A stretch of DNA of 64,000 nucleotides from Pegea sp. RAD2-039 (lineage: Eukaryota > Chordata > Thaliacea > Salpida > Salpidae), in contig JAQGEQ010000263.1 of NCBI GenBank assembly GCA_034620365.1, positions 806,001-870,000 on the forward strand, in the 5' to 3' direction. The translations under genes were made by a program, and so were the position numbers. Below the pieces are notes generated by a model, which worked only from the letters and a program-made list of their open reading frames with translations, made no database searches and was not told where the DNA came from. Positions 37,891-50,960 of this stretch are shown here, piece after piece (the first letter of the stretch is position 1; each line of letters begins with the position of its first letter).

Positions 37891-40800
37891 AACCTAAAGA
37901 TTGATGAATAGCAAGCAACGTGATTAGGTGGTGCGTGTGTCTCATTCTATATTTCATATTTTTGAAACTAACATTTTCTTGATGGATGAAATCAATGGAA
38001 AAACAGTCAGTGGGCTCATTGTAATCACGATTTTATAAATGATAAGACCTAATGGTGACCTGGGGAAATCCAAATTTAGATTATTAAATATCTTTAGTTC
38101 CATCTTAATTTTGAAAAATCTAAAACACAAAAGCAAGACACAAAACTTTTAAAGTTGATTTTCTAGACTTTGAAACAATTTCAAAAGTATTTTGAAGTAA
38201 ACTGGTAATCATTTATTATCAAAACGAAAACCAAAAAAGATTAATGAGATAATTGTAATGTCTTATGAGGTTTTATTAGTTAGATGAACATCAAGTCGTT
38301 AAACAATTTAAAAAAATCTAATTAAAAGTGTTCGGTCAGCACTTCGAAAGCGTTAAACTTTAACAAACTACTTTTACTAAGGTGTGCTAAGGGTTAAACA
38401 ACACTTCTAATATGCATTGAAACTGTAAATTGCTTACCAAAGCTATTTATTCATCAATCTTGTTAACTGATATCATGAATTACAATTTGCGACATTTTAC
38501 ATATATCATTATTTCTTCATATAATTTTAGAGACACAAGGAACTCCGATAAATCAGGAAAAATATATTTTTATTGCTGTTCTCTCGTCACTAGAACTTTT
38601 CGGATATTACAACATTTGGTTTTTGTTTGATTAGCCAAAAATAGCAGTTCAAATATTGTTGGATAAAAATGGCTTCTTTTGTAGATTTGTCAATTTCACT
38701 TTGAAGTTTTTGACTCTTATTTTTACTTCAATCAATTTTTTAAATCATGTTTTAATGAAATTAGCATTTGTTTTAAAGATAAACTTTACGCTTTCTTATG
38801 TTTTTACTAACTACTTTAGCTTATTAAATATGTTTTTAAATGTTAAACTTACAAGTATTAAATTGATATATTCATTTTCTTACTTTTCTTTTTCTTATTA
38901 AGTTCTCTTTACATAAAACTTCTTTGATCTTTTGATTTTTGATAAAAGTATTTTTTTGAACAGCTTTAACAAATTGTAGATAAATGTAAGTCAAAAACTC
39001 CTTTTTCAGTTTCAACTCAATATTTTGAACCAGTTAAACTTTTTTCACTACGAGATATTATATTTTTGATATTAAAAATTGTTTCAATAATGATGAATAA
39101 CTTCTAATTTCATTAAGTTTTTCTCTTCAAGCTTTTAAATCAAATTGAATCCGACAGTTTAACGATTAAAATTGAAATAAAACTTTTCTAGTCACAAATA
39201 TATCAAAAGTTCTACCAACAATTTTGGAATTGTCGTTTATATATATAAAATGATTGATTTTTCTAACATTAAATCGTATCCAACTCTTGTCTTCGCCGAC
39301 TTATACTGCTTAAATAATAAGAATTTCTCCATTAACCTAGTCTCTCTCATCAGAAGTTTACAGCTGCTCAATGATGGATTTCATTAACTAATCATCTTAC
39401 AACATAAAAGTTACCTGCTGCAAAAAGAAAGCAAATCAACAGCTAACTACAAGAAGTAGAAATGAGTCAGAAGTTATGTGAAAGTTTTTTGAAAAACTCA
39501 TATTGTGTGTTAATAAGTGATGATAGATATAATTTGTCAGAAGTTTAATTAAGATTATATTTGATATTATGTTTAATGTGGTTTTGTGCTGATAAAATCT
39601 TTTACTAACAGATTCATAAGTATTTTGATTTCAGTAAAAACAAAAGCAATTTGAACCTCATTGACAAGCTGATAAAAACACAAACACTTATCACAATTAT
39701 ATTTTGTTTATACATCTACAAAATATTTCAAAAAAAAAACTATTTATTGAATAAATGATAAAATAAAAGTTGACTTAAGTTCACAGTGAGATCTCATATA
39801 TCCAAATATTTTATCCACATTTTCTACTTTACCTATATTATTTGATCAGTTCCAAATCGGAAACTGTTAAGTGCAAATTGCTCAATAATTTTCCGAATTA
39901 TTTGCCCTTAAAATCAACATAATTCAGTCTGATTTTTGGTCTGATTCCTCGTCTTAATTGTATTTATCTGAAAATTGTATTTGACTTGATTTGTCTATAA
40001 ACTCAAGCTTAGTCTCATGCTATAATTTTCAAGTTGGCTTCTTTATCAGCTCTGCAAATATTTTGCAGAAATTCCAAAAATGCATGATTTAAATAATGAT
40101 TAAAACTTACAACCAAATAATTTCATAAAAATACACCAATTATAAAAACGGGTTAGGTTTGTTTATATGTTGCTTGCTATTCTCATTACTTTAAACAGTC
40201 AACAAGGCGTCTACTTTACTCATTGAAGTAAAATAATGAAAGAATAATTAAGTTCGAACCCTAATAGATATAGAATCTAGAATAGCTAGAACGTTATTCA
40301 TAAGCCATCTTTTATTCGATTACTTAAAGAGCAGCCACGTGAATTAGGTTGGTTGCATGTCTTAGTTTTGAATTATAGGTTAAAAAAAAACTTTCAAATT
40401 TATAAGTTAAATTTTTGAAAGATTTGAAGTTAGTAAAAAGTTGTTAATAACTTTTATATATTGATGAGCTATCTTTGATAAATTATGAAGCGTAGTTAGT
40501 GACATATTTTAATATAATTTAGGTTTTCGACAGATTACAATTTACACATAGATAAATTTTTCTAAATTTTGGAATTTAAAAATTCCTTTTCTGATAAAGA
40601 AAAAAATTCAAAATATAAAAATGTTTAATTATTTTACATTGAAGATTAATGTCTTTAAAACCACTATTCAGTTAGTACATACTTCGCACATAAACACAGA
40701 AGTTAAATCGGTGTTATTCTCTATACTTTCTAAAATTCTACTTCTAAATTTTCAGTCACGTTTTTTTTAAATTACCTAACCTCTAATTTTCTTAATTATT

Positions 40801-41659
40801 TGCAACTTCTTTCTTTATCAAAAAGTTCAAATTGTTGGTTCAAACCATCACAGAATTCGTTTGTTCACAGCAACATTGTATTGATAATAGACAAGTTTGT
40901 ACGTTCAAATACAGATATGTAGTTAACTGAATAAGATTCAAATTTATGTTTTGTTTATCGAAAAAGGTTCAAAAGTTTCAACAAAACATAGATTTGCAAA
41001 ACACGATTTAGTTTGAAGAAAAATCTTTTCTTATTTTTAGCATTTTGTAACAAGATACTTTGAAACCAATGATACAGGTGTCTTAAAAAGTTATTCATAC
41101 ACCAGCAGGAAGTGAAGAAAGTAAATAGTTATGTTTGACAATAAAAGTCTCTGATGCAGAAGATATATTTCTATTGTAGTACCCGCATTAGTACATTAAA
41201 TTCATTCTGTAGCCAGTAATCAAAGTTTGTTTAAACCTTTGAACTAAGCGACAAAGTAAATTAAAAGAACCTACGATAGGCAGTAGAAGCACCAGAAAAT
41301 CAAGAAAAAAGTTGCTGGAAAAAATCTGCTGTTTGTTCCGATTCATTACGATGATATTGACAAATAGACAACAAATTAGAAGGCAAGAAGCATATTTGTT
41401 AATAACCACTAACAAGTTTTGTTGTGAAAAAATCGTAGACTTAGTTTTCAACACAGAATTTTGTGCATTAAGCATCAAGTTTGTTTTATGGTTACTTTTA
41501 CAGTAAAAGAACAAAAGTACGATGAATAAAACAAAAAGAAGTTGCTTGAAGAACTAGCACCATAACATTATGAAGATATTCAAAAGTGTTCAATATTCTT
41601 TTGATTTAATCAAAAAGTGTTTTTCAAATACTAACTTGTGAATCGACTTAATGACGTCA
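37891..41659. other. Intergenic stretch and probable Maf 3'-UTR
   Basis: AT-rich. The right end, read on the minus strand, should contain the Maf 3'-UTR. Overlapping open frames at 41188-41514 lie on both strands and are low-complexity. Nothing else is supported. Confidence 0.45.
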
Positions 41660-43277
41660 TCAAGCACTATTCGATTCAGAAATTGTTTCATTCATTTCCA
41701 GATCTTCATATAACATCGGAATTTGACATTGAAAGGGGATTTTACGATCTCTCATGTAAGCAAGGGCCCTTAGTAATTCTTTTTTATACATTTTTTCGCT
41801 TTGTAAAGCATTTCGAAGACGCTGGTGGCTTATATTGACCTTCAAAAAAGTCTAATTAGATTCTTTATAAAATTAAATTTCAATATTTTCTATATTAAAA
41901 GATCAGAATTGAAAAGATAAGATTTAGAGACTCACCTGACTTTCCAAGCCACGTTTCTGCTCTTCTAACTGAACTCTTTGATGAACTCTTTTACTCCTAC
42001 ACTGTTGAGCATACCCACGATTCTTCAGTGTCCTCCGTCGCTGTTTGATTAAAGTAATTTGATCTTTGCTGTTGATTACAGATATTAAGATCAAAAATCA
42101 GTGAATGAAAGATCAAATCTTACTTCATTCCTCTTAACTTTCTATTTAAATCTCTTACAGTCATTCCAATTAACTCATGATCAGCAAGGACACAAGATCC
42201 GGTTCCTCTTTCAGATGAAGATCCATTTTCACGTTTCAAACTCCGCGCGCTACCGCTATACAAGCCTTCGCTCATCGTGTAGCTATCTACACTCATCGCT
42301 TGGCGTTGCTGGGAAACATGATCATAATAATTCTCGATTTCATTGCCACTTAGGTGATGATGATGCCCAACAGAGTTGTAAGCTAAATTAGCCTGGTGTT
42401 GATGTTGCATGTAATTAAATAGTTCTTCACTTTCACTTCCACCATCTATTTGAGAAGATATCTGATGCGTTGGATCAAAGGAATGGTAAGTGGTATAGTG
42501 TCCAGGGATAATTGATGGACCACCAGTTGAGAAATCAGTATGAGTCACAACACCATTATACATGGCACCTTTTGCTGCTGTATTGTTACGATCATAGACT
42601 GTAGGATCAATTTGATGAAGTTGAGATGCTTGTTGTGGTATAAAGTTCAATGGTTGGTTGTATGGTTGCTGAACTGGATGTTCAGGAGGAACTTGGGGAT
42701 GATATACAGATGCTGAACGGTAAACAGAATCATCTAGACTTACTGTAGTCTGTGCAGATTGTAGAACCATCAAATTGTTGGTTGCGGTGGTACCATCTTG
42801 ACCAGGAGTTACTTGACCATTATAACCAGTAGCAAAAATATAAGGTCTTTGTTGAGGGTATGTCTGATGAGTCATTAAAACTTCTAACTCTTGAGAGCTT
42901 GGTTTTCTTTCAGTCGGGCTCGGAATCTCGGACTTTGGAGATGGGATGTAAGGACTCGAATGAGGTGGTGTTCTTGAGTTTGGGCTCCAGTTATTTTGTT
43001 GGTGATTTGATAGAGATGAAACAACCACTGGTTGTTGTGGTTGCGTGTAATAAGGGTTAGTTGAACGCATTGCTGATCCTAAAGTTCCTGGATACGAAGA
43101 GCTATATTCTGAACTCAGAGAATTGTTCATTTCTTTTGCTTGATTTGAAGTAAGAGCATATAAAGGACTTGATGTTCCATAACCATTTCGTTGTAACATG
43201 CTAACATGACCAGATGGTCCACTATTTTCACCATTAACTGAGTTATTTTGTGCAAGCTCTTTGCTCATTGCTACCAT
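41660..43277 (-). CDS. MAF: Maf-family bZIP transcription factor
   Basis: Three exons, in transcript order: 43277-42124, 42068-41936, 41839-41660, giving 488 aa. Maf proteins bind extended AP-1/CRE-like sites (MAREs) as bZIP dimers. The Maf extended homology region begins at the end of exon 1 ([19 protein letters not shown]). Exon 2 encodes the diagnostic basic region with [19 protein letters not shown], including the Tyr that sets Maf apart from other bZIPs. The zipper runs into exon 3 ([20 protein letters not shown]), so an intron splits it. The 360-residue N-terminal part is rich in Gln, Ser, Pro, Tyr and His, with [15 protein letters not shown] as likely phosphosites and an HHHH run. Its length fits large Mafs, but I cannot find their usual acidic N-terminal box. 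Two nearby ATGs exist (MVAMSK). The leader after an acceptor-like TTTTAG is 37 nt. The stop codon overlaps TGATGACGTCATTA. Confidence 0.92.
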
Positions 43278-43314
43278 TTTTTTTGCAGCAATATTGTTGT
43301 AAATGAAAAATCAC

Positions 43315-46300
43315 CTAAAATTATTATTGAAAATTCAACTAAACTGAAAATAAATCAAATTTGAAGCTTTTAAAAACAAACAAACTTTTGATTGAATAAT
43401 CAAAAGTGTTAAAATTATAATCTAGATTACAAAAGAACTTGTAAATAAATCTGTGTCTCATAAAACAGTCTTCAAAAGAGGTAATATGCTTCAAGATACA
43501 CAAATCTTTTATAGCTAGCTTAAAGAAAATAGAAAAAAAGTTTTCAAGCTTATAGCTTCACTCTTTATCGCCACCTATTGACTGTATTGCTGTAGACATG
43601 ATTAACTTCAAAACCAAAACGTTCAAATCAAACTTTTAAACAATTTAAAAATAAATTGAAGTAACATTTTCTAACACGTTCAAAAACTTCTAATGATTTA
43701 CAAAAAATATTCAAGAACTTTCTAATTGTAAATGATATTGTTAATAAGGTTAAATGCTATGTATAATATGAAATGTTGGTTATTCATTCACAAAAAGAAA
43801 ATATTTATTACCCCTTAAAAGTATTTTGTACTATAATCTAGTGTTAGACGTCTTTGAAAGTATTATTTAACTAATTGATAATTAATATTAAATATATTAA
43901 AGTTTTAAACAATATCTTTATTGTAAATAAAATTAATATTAATAAAAAATAAATTTTTACTTTATAACTTCAAAAAAAATTATCTAAAAATATTCTAATA
44001 AATTAATTAATTTATTAATATTAGAATCTTAGTTCTATAAGAAAATATATAGAATAAAATATTCCAATAAAAAAAATACTTTAACTAACAGAATGCTCTA
44101 ATGACTGAAGTACTTCTTTTTAACAGATAATTAGCGACTAATAAGAAAGATTTGCTAGAAACAATTCATTAAAAATTTGTTTTTGAACCCAGTCTAACAA
44201 AATAGTGTTGAGACGACAAAAATTTTACCTTGCTTGCATTTTTACCTTTCTGTATTTTTAGCCTAAAATTAAAGAATTAAATTTTACTCATTATCAAAAG
44301 TTGTGTTTAAGTTTACATGAAAAATTGTTGTTGCTACAAACTATTATACTTTAAATAGTTTAAAAACAAGTTTCGGTTAGCTTATGATTTCAAAACTTAA
44401 TAAATTTAGATTTTTAAAGATTAAAACAGACTGACAGATAAAATTTTATCTACTGGTATCAAATTTCTAATTGTACCTCAAACATTGTTCTAAAGTTGTT
44501 CAATTAAAAGAACTAATAAGTAACCATAAAACTTTATATTTATGGTAGCTGAAAACAAAGTTCAAACATAGTAAGAAATTCTTTTTCAAGAATCAATCAA
44601 ATTGCTGAAATTTTGATCATCTAAGGAATGAAATATTATCGAATCAGCAGTTTATACGGCGACTGGAAATCTAACGTTGGCTACGTATTCCTAAAGTTTT
44701 GTTTTCATTCGATTAATGATCGAACTATGTAGAATCTTATTTAGTTTGAAGATGAAAAGACTATTACCTCCCACATCGCTTATGAACAAGGCAGGAGTTG
44801 ATTTGATTCCTATTTCGGTGTAAAGTTCAATTCAGTGTTTGAAGCACATAACCAAAAATAAAGAACATAAAAAGTTTTTGAAAAGCTTTTCTTGTAGTTT
44901 TAATTTAAAATAAGTTTTAAAGAAAATAAAAACAATATTCTGACGTTTTCGTTATTGTAAACTAACTTTTATAACATCAAAAAATTCATTTTAAAAGTAA
45001 AATAACTTAAATCATAAGTTTGATTCATTCACTACTTAATAACTCTATATTATAAGCAGAATTTAGTTAATTTATCAGTTAACAAAGCTGTGAATAGCTT
45101 AACTCATCAGCAAAAACAAGTTCTACTCTCTTTAAGAGCTTAGTTGTCATTTAACTTAAGCTTGATGTCAATCAGAGCTAAACAAAATCAGAAATTTTAG
45201 TTTGATAATCACTTTTTGTAAGTAATTTAAGAAATTGATAGTAATAGTAAATAAATAAGTACAAAAATTATGGAAAACAATACCAAAGTCATTTAGGAAA
45301 TATTTTCTATTTAATTTTAATTGTTGTTCATAGTTTTTGTAAGTTATTAAAACTTTTTTATTTTTAACTCGTAATATTTTATAAATTAATGAAAATTATA
45401 ATAAACTTTTTAATTTTGTTTCTTTTTAAGGCTTTCTATCTACTTTGAATAATTTTAATCTTATTATTGAGTTATAAATTAAGAAATACTAACAATTGAA
45501 ATGACTTCAATTGAGAAATTAAATTACATTTTCATATATGTACACGCATACAACAAAACTTCAGAAATATTCGTTTGTCTTTTTTTTTTGCATTTTAATT
45601 TTTATAAAGAAATCTGATCGAAAAAATTATGAAAAAACATTTTTTTTAATTTAAAAAAACAATTACTTGAATAACGTTTGTTTGGTGAAATGATCAAACC
45701 ATGGTTTTTAATGAAAATTTAAATATAGATGAAAAAGATTTCATCAGATAAAAAAACTATAATTAATTTGTACAACAAAAACGGTTAGATCTATTTTCAA
45801 TGTGTAGTTTAAGATAGAAAAAATGGCGCATACATAAAAGTAGTTATCAAGTTTGATGATAAATAAAAAAGAAAATACTTTTTATTATAATAAAACCTAA
45901 TACCAGCTGTTCATCTCAACTTGAAGTTGAATAAAATTATTATGTTGAATTAAGTAATACACAATTTGAGAAAAAGCTTTTTTTAACTACTTTTAAATTG
46001 AAGTTTTTAGGATATGAATATAAAAAATTGAGCAAAACTTTTTTGCTTGCTCGACATTTTTGAATGGATTTTCAAACTTGACTGTAAAAGGTTTACAAAA
46101 GCTACTAATTTTTGAAAAACTGTGAAAGTTGTTTAATTATCTTATCGATTCTGTTTGTTACAATAACTTTTTAGATCAACCATATTTTACAAAAAACTTG
46201 AATTTTAACTTAAATATGTTTAGAAGAGACTGTCTACCCTAACCAAAATTGGTTTTAAAATAACAGCAAAGTCACCAGGTGTTTCCTTCCATTTTTCCTT

Positions 46301-49045
46301 GATATTGTCTGCTTTAAAATTTATGATAAGCTCTAATTGATGTAATTTTTTATGATACTTCTATAAACAGTAGGTAATAAAAAAATAGTTTCAGTCTTTG
46401 TGACGAATCTCAATTTAAAATGATAGAATATTCAAAGTGATAAGAGAGTTTTATAATGTACTTTGCTAGATGAGTACAGGTAAAGAACGTGATTGAACAA
46501 ATCACAGATGGAACATATGTTGATAACTCTGCAAAAATTTCTTAAGCAGCTTTTAGTTCACTATTTGTGGAGCTTGCAGTTTAGAGTTATAAATCATGAG
46601 CATCTGTACTACTAATTTCAAATGAATAAATTCATGTGACTATTTGCTGACAGCTCAACACTTGCTTGCATCATCATTTTGTTTGTTTAATTAAAAACTG
46701 AAATTATTTTGTTGAAAGAAGTTTTGTATTATACAAATGATCAGATTTTATTTTGTGATGCAACCAATTCAATCTTCGATTGAAATATTTTGTTGCAACA
46801 TTTTTATCATTTTTACTTAACTTTGTTTTCTAAAAAAGAAAAAAAGGTTAGCTAACAAACTGTGAAAATTGAGTCTTTTCTACAATTTAAAACACAAGTT
46901 TTCAGCATTCAATACTTAATCTAAATTCATTACTTAGGATTAAAAGTCTTGAATAAAACTCCATATTTTAAGTTATTATTTTTTGAAAGTTAAAAAGGTA
47001 TATTTTAAACTGATAAGAACTTATTTAAGAAAATATTTAAAACTCTTAATTTAAAAAAGTCAGTTTTGTTTCAAACACACGTTGAAAATAAATCAAAAAT
47101 TTCAAATTGTATTAATTTAAGCAATTACCTAATGACAAGTATTTGTGCAATCATTTTATTAGCTTGAAATATCACTAACATTTTACGTAAGTATTACCAA
47201 CGTTGTTTTTAACATTGTTCAGTTTGTTGATCAGAAACATATGTAATAATAGCTTTGGTTAAATAATTTAACATTCAAACCAGAGCGGCCAAAATACAAA
47301 TAAATCTAGGTAGACTCAGCAATTTTTTGAATTTTTGAGTTTTATATAATGCTCATTTTGCAGATAATTCTCTGTACAAGAGAAAAGTTGCAAGTTAACA
47401 TTTAAGGAATTAATTAATTTCTTTTCGGTTAAGTTATATAATTGCAAATAGATGAGTTCATAATTTAAGTGGAATATTTTTTGAGAGATAAACTAAGTTG
47501 AAACCGATAATTTTTTTACAATTGAATTAGCTACAAGCTTAACTGTTTACACTTACTAAATAAATAACAAAGATAAATTGTACATTGAACTATTTTTTTT
47601 GCACTATAGTTTATCTATAGTTTATCGTTCTGTGTTCCCTAGAAGAACAATTAATATTTTGCAGCTATAGATTAAATAAATAAATAAATTCTGATGTCTT
47701 GATTAGAGGAAAGAACATTTCACAAGACAGTTTGGTTATCCGTCGTTCACTTTATCTGAAGGGGTAGGCTTCTAGCTTCTTAAGACAACTATACTTCTAC
47801 GGATGCAGCTATGAGTCCATTTCCTTGACCTTGTAGTCTTGAAATTTAAATTTTAGGAATTCAGCTCTTATTGCAATAAACTATAAAAATTTTTATAATT
47901 TTTTAAAAACATTCTGCAAGGTTATAAATACTTAAAAACAAATAAAAATTATAAAGTTAAAAAGCCTTTTTGTATCTGTGTTTTTTAAATACTACTTTAA
48001 ACTTCGCTGCCCACTATTATAAGTCCTCTTGACCACCAAGCGCAAAAGTTGTTTATATAAGCATAGTTTTTGGTAGAGGAGTTTTTGCAGGCCAAGGTGC
48101 TGAATTAACCCAAATAAGTTTTTTTAAAAAAATTGTACTTAACTTGGAATTTGCAGGAAATGGTTTGTACAAAGTCGCATCACTTTAAAAATTAACTTTA
48201 AAACATTAAACATGGTTTATATAACATAAAAACAATATAGTTTATAAATGAGAAAGTTAACGTAGCCATCTAGATACTGAAAAATAGTTCATCTTATGAT
48301 TGTTAACAACACGTAGTTACTAATAAATGACTAGATATAAAGCTAATGTAGATGAGTTTTTATTCTTTATTTCAATACATTATTGAAACTTCTATTACAT
48401 ATCTTGTTGTATAAAAGTAAAACTTTAAATCACCATCAGAATAGTATATTGATAAGTTGTAAGTATATATTATAAAACTTTGTATTTTTACAGCAGAGTT
48501 TACCAAAATATTTTTGATGTAAAATTATGTTTTAAACTTTTTTTTATACAAGTTCTGATTAGGAGGGACTTTTATGAACAATCCAAATTTAACATTTTAG
48601 TTTTTACTTTATAAAAAATTGTCATAAAAACGTTTTTTAATCAAAATAAGGTAGTTCTAGTCAAAATGAAATAAATGGTGTAAATTTTTTTTATATCAAA
48701 ATAGAAATTCATGTAATTAAAAAATCATGAACTAAGAAATTTTATATTAATGGATGATAAGTTAATTGTGTAGATGACTTCATTTATTTTATTGTGTTTT
48801 AGTCTTTAATATCACTTCTTATTGCTAATAGTAACAATTTCTAATTCTTCTTTAGAAACGTTTCACTTTACAACAAAGTTGGTAGATTTTGGTGAATATT
48901 AATTTTTAAAGATAGATCTTTTACTTTATAACTAATTGATAAATCTCCTGATAGGCCAGCGAAACTTAGAGTTTGTCGAAAGCTAATGAACATAAGCTCA
49001 ACACCTTTCATTTCCGTTGACTTCGTGGAGGTTAAGATCTTAAAC
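43315..49045. other. Region upstream of Maf and long intergenic stretch
   Basis: A G+C-richer patch at 44640-44840 ends on the minus strand in GGGAG followed by GTAATA, so it could be a non-coding Maf first exon with its promoter; this is weak. An AT palindrome lies at 43992-44027 and a (TAAA)n run at 47673-47689. The patches near 47.7 and 48.0 kb show no coding frame. The rest is plain A/T-rich sequence. Confidence 0.4.
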
Positions 49046-49655
49046 AAGTAAGTCTTAAAGCGCACTGGTGTGACAACAAAATACAGCATACTAAGCAAGC
49101 AGAGGTTTTGCTGGCTCGGACACGTCTGTCGGATGGAAGACGGACAGATTCCAAAGGATTTGTTGTGTGGGGAGCTATTAAAGGACAAACGCAACATCGG
49201 CCGCCGTCTTAAGGATACTTGCAAGCGCGATATGAAATCGCTCAACATCAATACCAGTAACTGGGAAGATATCGCAGCGGATCGCTCCGAATGGCGCTCT
49301 CTACTCCGCAAACAACTGAAGGGTAGAAGAACCAACATCAAAGAAAACTTTTTAGTTCTTTTGTATCTCACTGTGTCTTACTCGTTTTTAATACCTCTTG
49401 AGCACAACCAGTATGGTCTTTATTATTTTCTGAAACTTTGCTATAAAGTTTTTTATTCTTCTGCTCTTAGATTTCCTTAATTGAAGCTAGTTGTACGGTT
49501 ACATTTGAAACATGTATTCAGTTTTAATCATCAATAATTTCTCTGAATGCTGTTTCAACATACTTTGTTGGTGTATTGAGTGATTGGAGCAACTACTTTT
49601 TATGCAAATGATGCTTGTATTAACAATGTTGAAATAAATTAACAAATAAATAAAA
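49046..49655 (+). mobile_element. LINE remnant: C-terminal end of a reverse-transcriptase polyprotein
   Basis: A frame at 49070-49360 reads FCWLGHVCRMEDGQIPKDLL, then LLKDKRNIGRRLKDTCKRDM, then NWEDIAADRSEWRSLLRK. This is the hallmark C-terminus of a large class of animal LINE polyproteins (W.GHV.RM, then RG.P...Y.D..K, then W...A.DR..W). The RT core is absent, so the copy is 5'-truncated. An AATAAATAAAA-type tail near 49637-49653 marks the likely 3' end. Base composition is clearly higher in G+C than the flanks. Confidence 0.85.
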
Positions 49656-50960
49656 ATGTTTAGTTGTAGTTTGTTAATATGTTAAAATCTTAAACTGAAA
49701 AATATAGAAGAAAAACCAGTTTCAAGGAAAATAAAGAAACCCAGAAACCCCTTTCTTTTCCATTTTACTGTGTCTTGTTCCGTTGGTTCTTCTTCATCTC
49801 ATTGTATTTTTTATTCATTTTCTAACATTATGAGAAGTAATTTTGCAATTTTCTTTTTATATATAAAAGTAATAACAAAATTGAAAGCAACGAATAATTG
49901 GAACTGATTAAATAACTTATTGATAAACGTAAAGTTACAATAAATATCATTATATTATTCATTACTAATACTATGTTTATTTCTAACTGCATCTCGTTTT
50001 ATTCAATTTTGCTTTATAGTTTCTTTATTTTTTCTGTTTAAATAAAGTTAAGATTATTTTCATTGGCGAAACATATTGGTGATGCTAAATTGAAACTAGC
50101 AATTAAAACTTTGTTTCAAACAACTAGAAAATAATATTGTAGTTTTGAAACAATTGTATTAAATTTTAAAGTTGTATTTGAAAAATATTTTTATTAAAAA
50201 AAATTCTTTTATTAATTGCTAAATGTTATTTATTAGAATTTTCAATACTTTCAAATGTTTTGAAACAAACAAACATAGATATTACAAAGTCAAATTTTAA
50301 TGGATTATTATTCTTCAAATAATTCTAATTAAAAGAAAATCTGTTGACAGAAATTTGATGTAGACTATATTTATAGATATTTACAACTTTGTCTATTATC
50401 TTTTCTTCTACAACTTTTCTTTATTTTCTCTGTTTAAATAAAGTTAAGATTATTTTCATTATCATTAAAAAAACTGGACTACCAAAAAAAAATTATAAGA
50501 AATAGAAAATTTTAAGATATTAAAACCAACTAGTTGCTTTTATGTCGATATAACAAGTTACTAATTAGTTTGCTTTCCAAAAAACTTATAAGCTTCAGTC
50601 TTGTTTACATAAAAAAGTTTATTTTGATAATTCTGCATTGTGCAAAACCTTAAAAATTTGTCGAGCAATTTAAAAATTATTGGTCTTCTTTTTACAATTT
50701 ATAATTTTATGGCTACAATAGAGCCTTTTTTGAGTTTGTATTCTTGACTAACAACAGAGAGAAGTAATAATAGAGCATTTTAAATTGAAAAAATGACAAA
50801 AAATTATGTGATGTAAAAGCTATGACGATTGATAAAGGTCTTCTGATACTAAAAGGAACGAGTTGAATCTTAGGAGTCAAACATGAATGAAGTTTAAGTT
50901 GACGCTGAAGCCCAAAACCAACAACAAATAAAAAAGTTTAGAGCAATGGACTAACCACCT
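49656..50960. other. Intergenic stretch before the segmental duplication
   Basis: AT-rich. A short repeated phrase (TCTGTTTAAATAAAGTTAAG followed by ATTATTTTCATT) occurs at about 50031-50062 and 50430-50460, a local duplication. No gene is seen. Confidence 0.5.

Noticed and set aside
41188-41514. 108-codon minus-strand frame with a transmembrane-like run near the Maf gene
   Set aside because: Overlaps an equally open frame on the other strand, is low-complexity, and probably lies in or beyond the Maf 3'-UTR.
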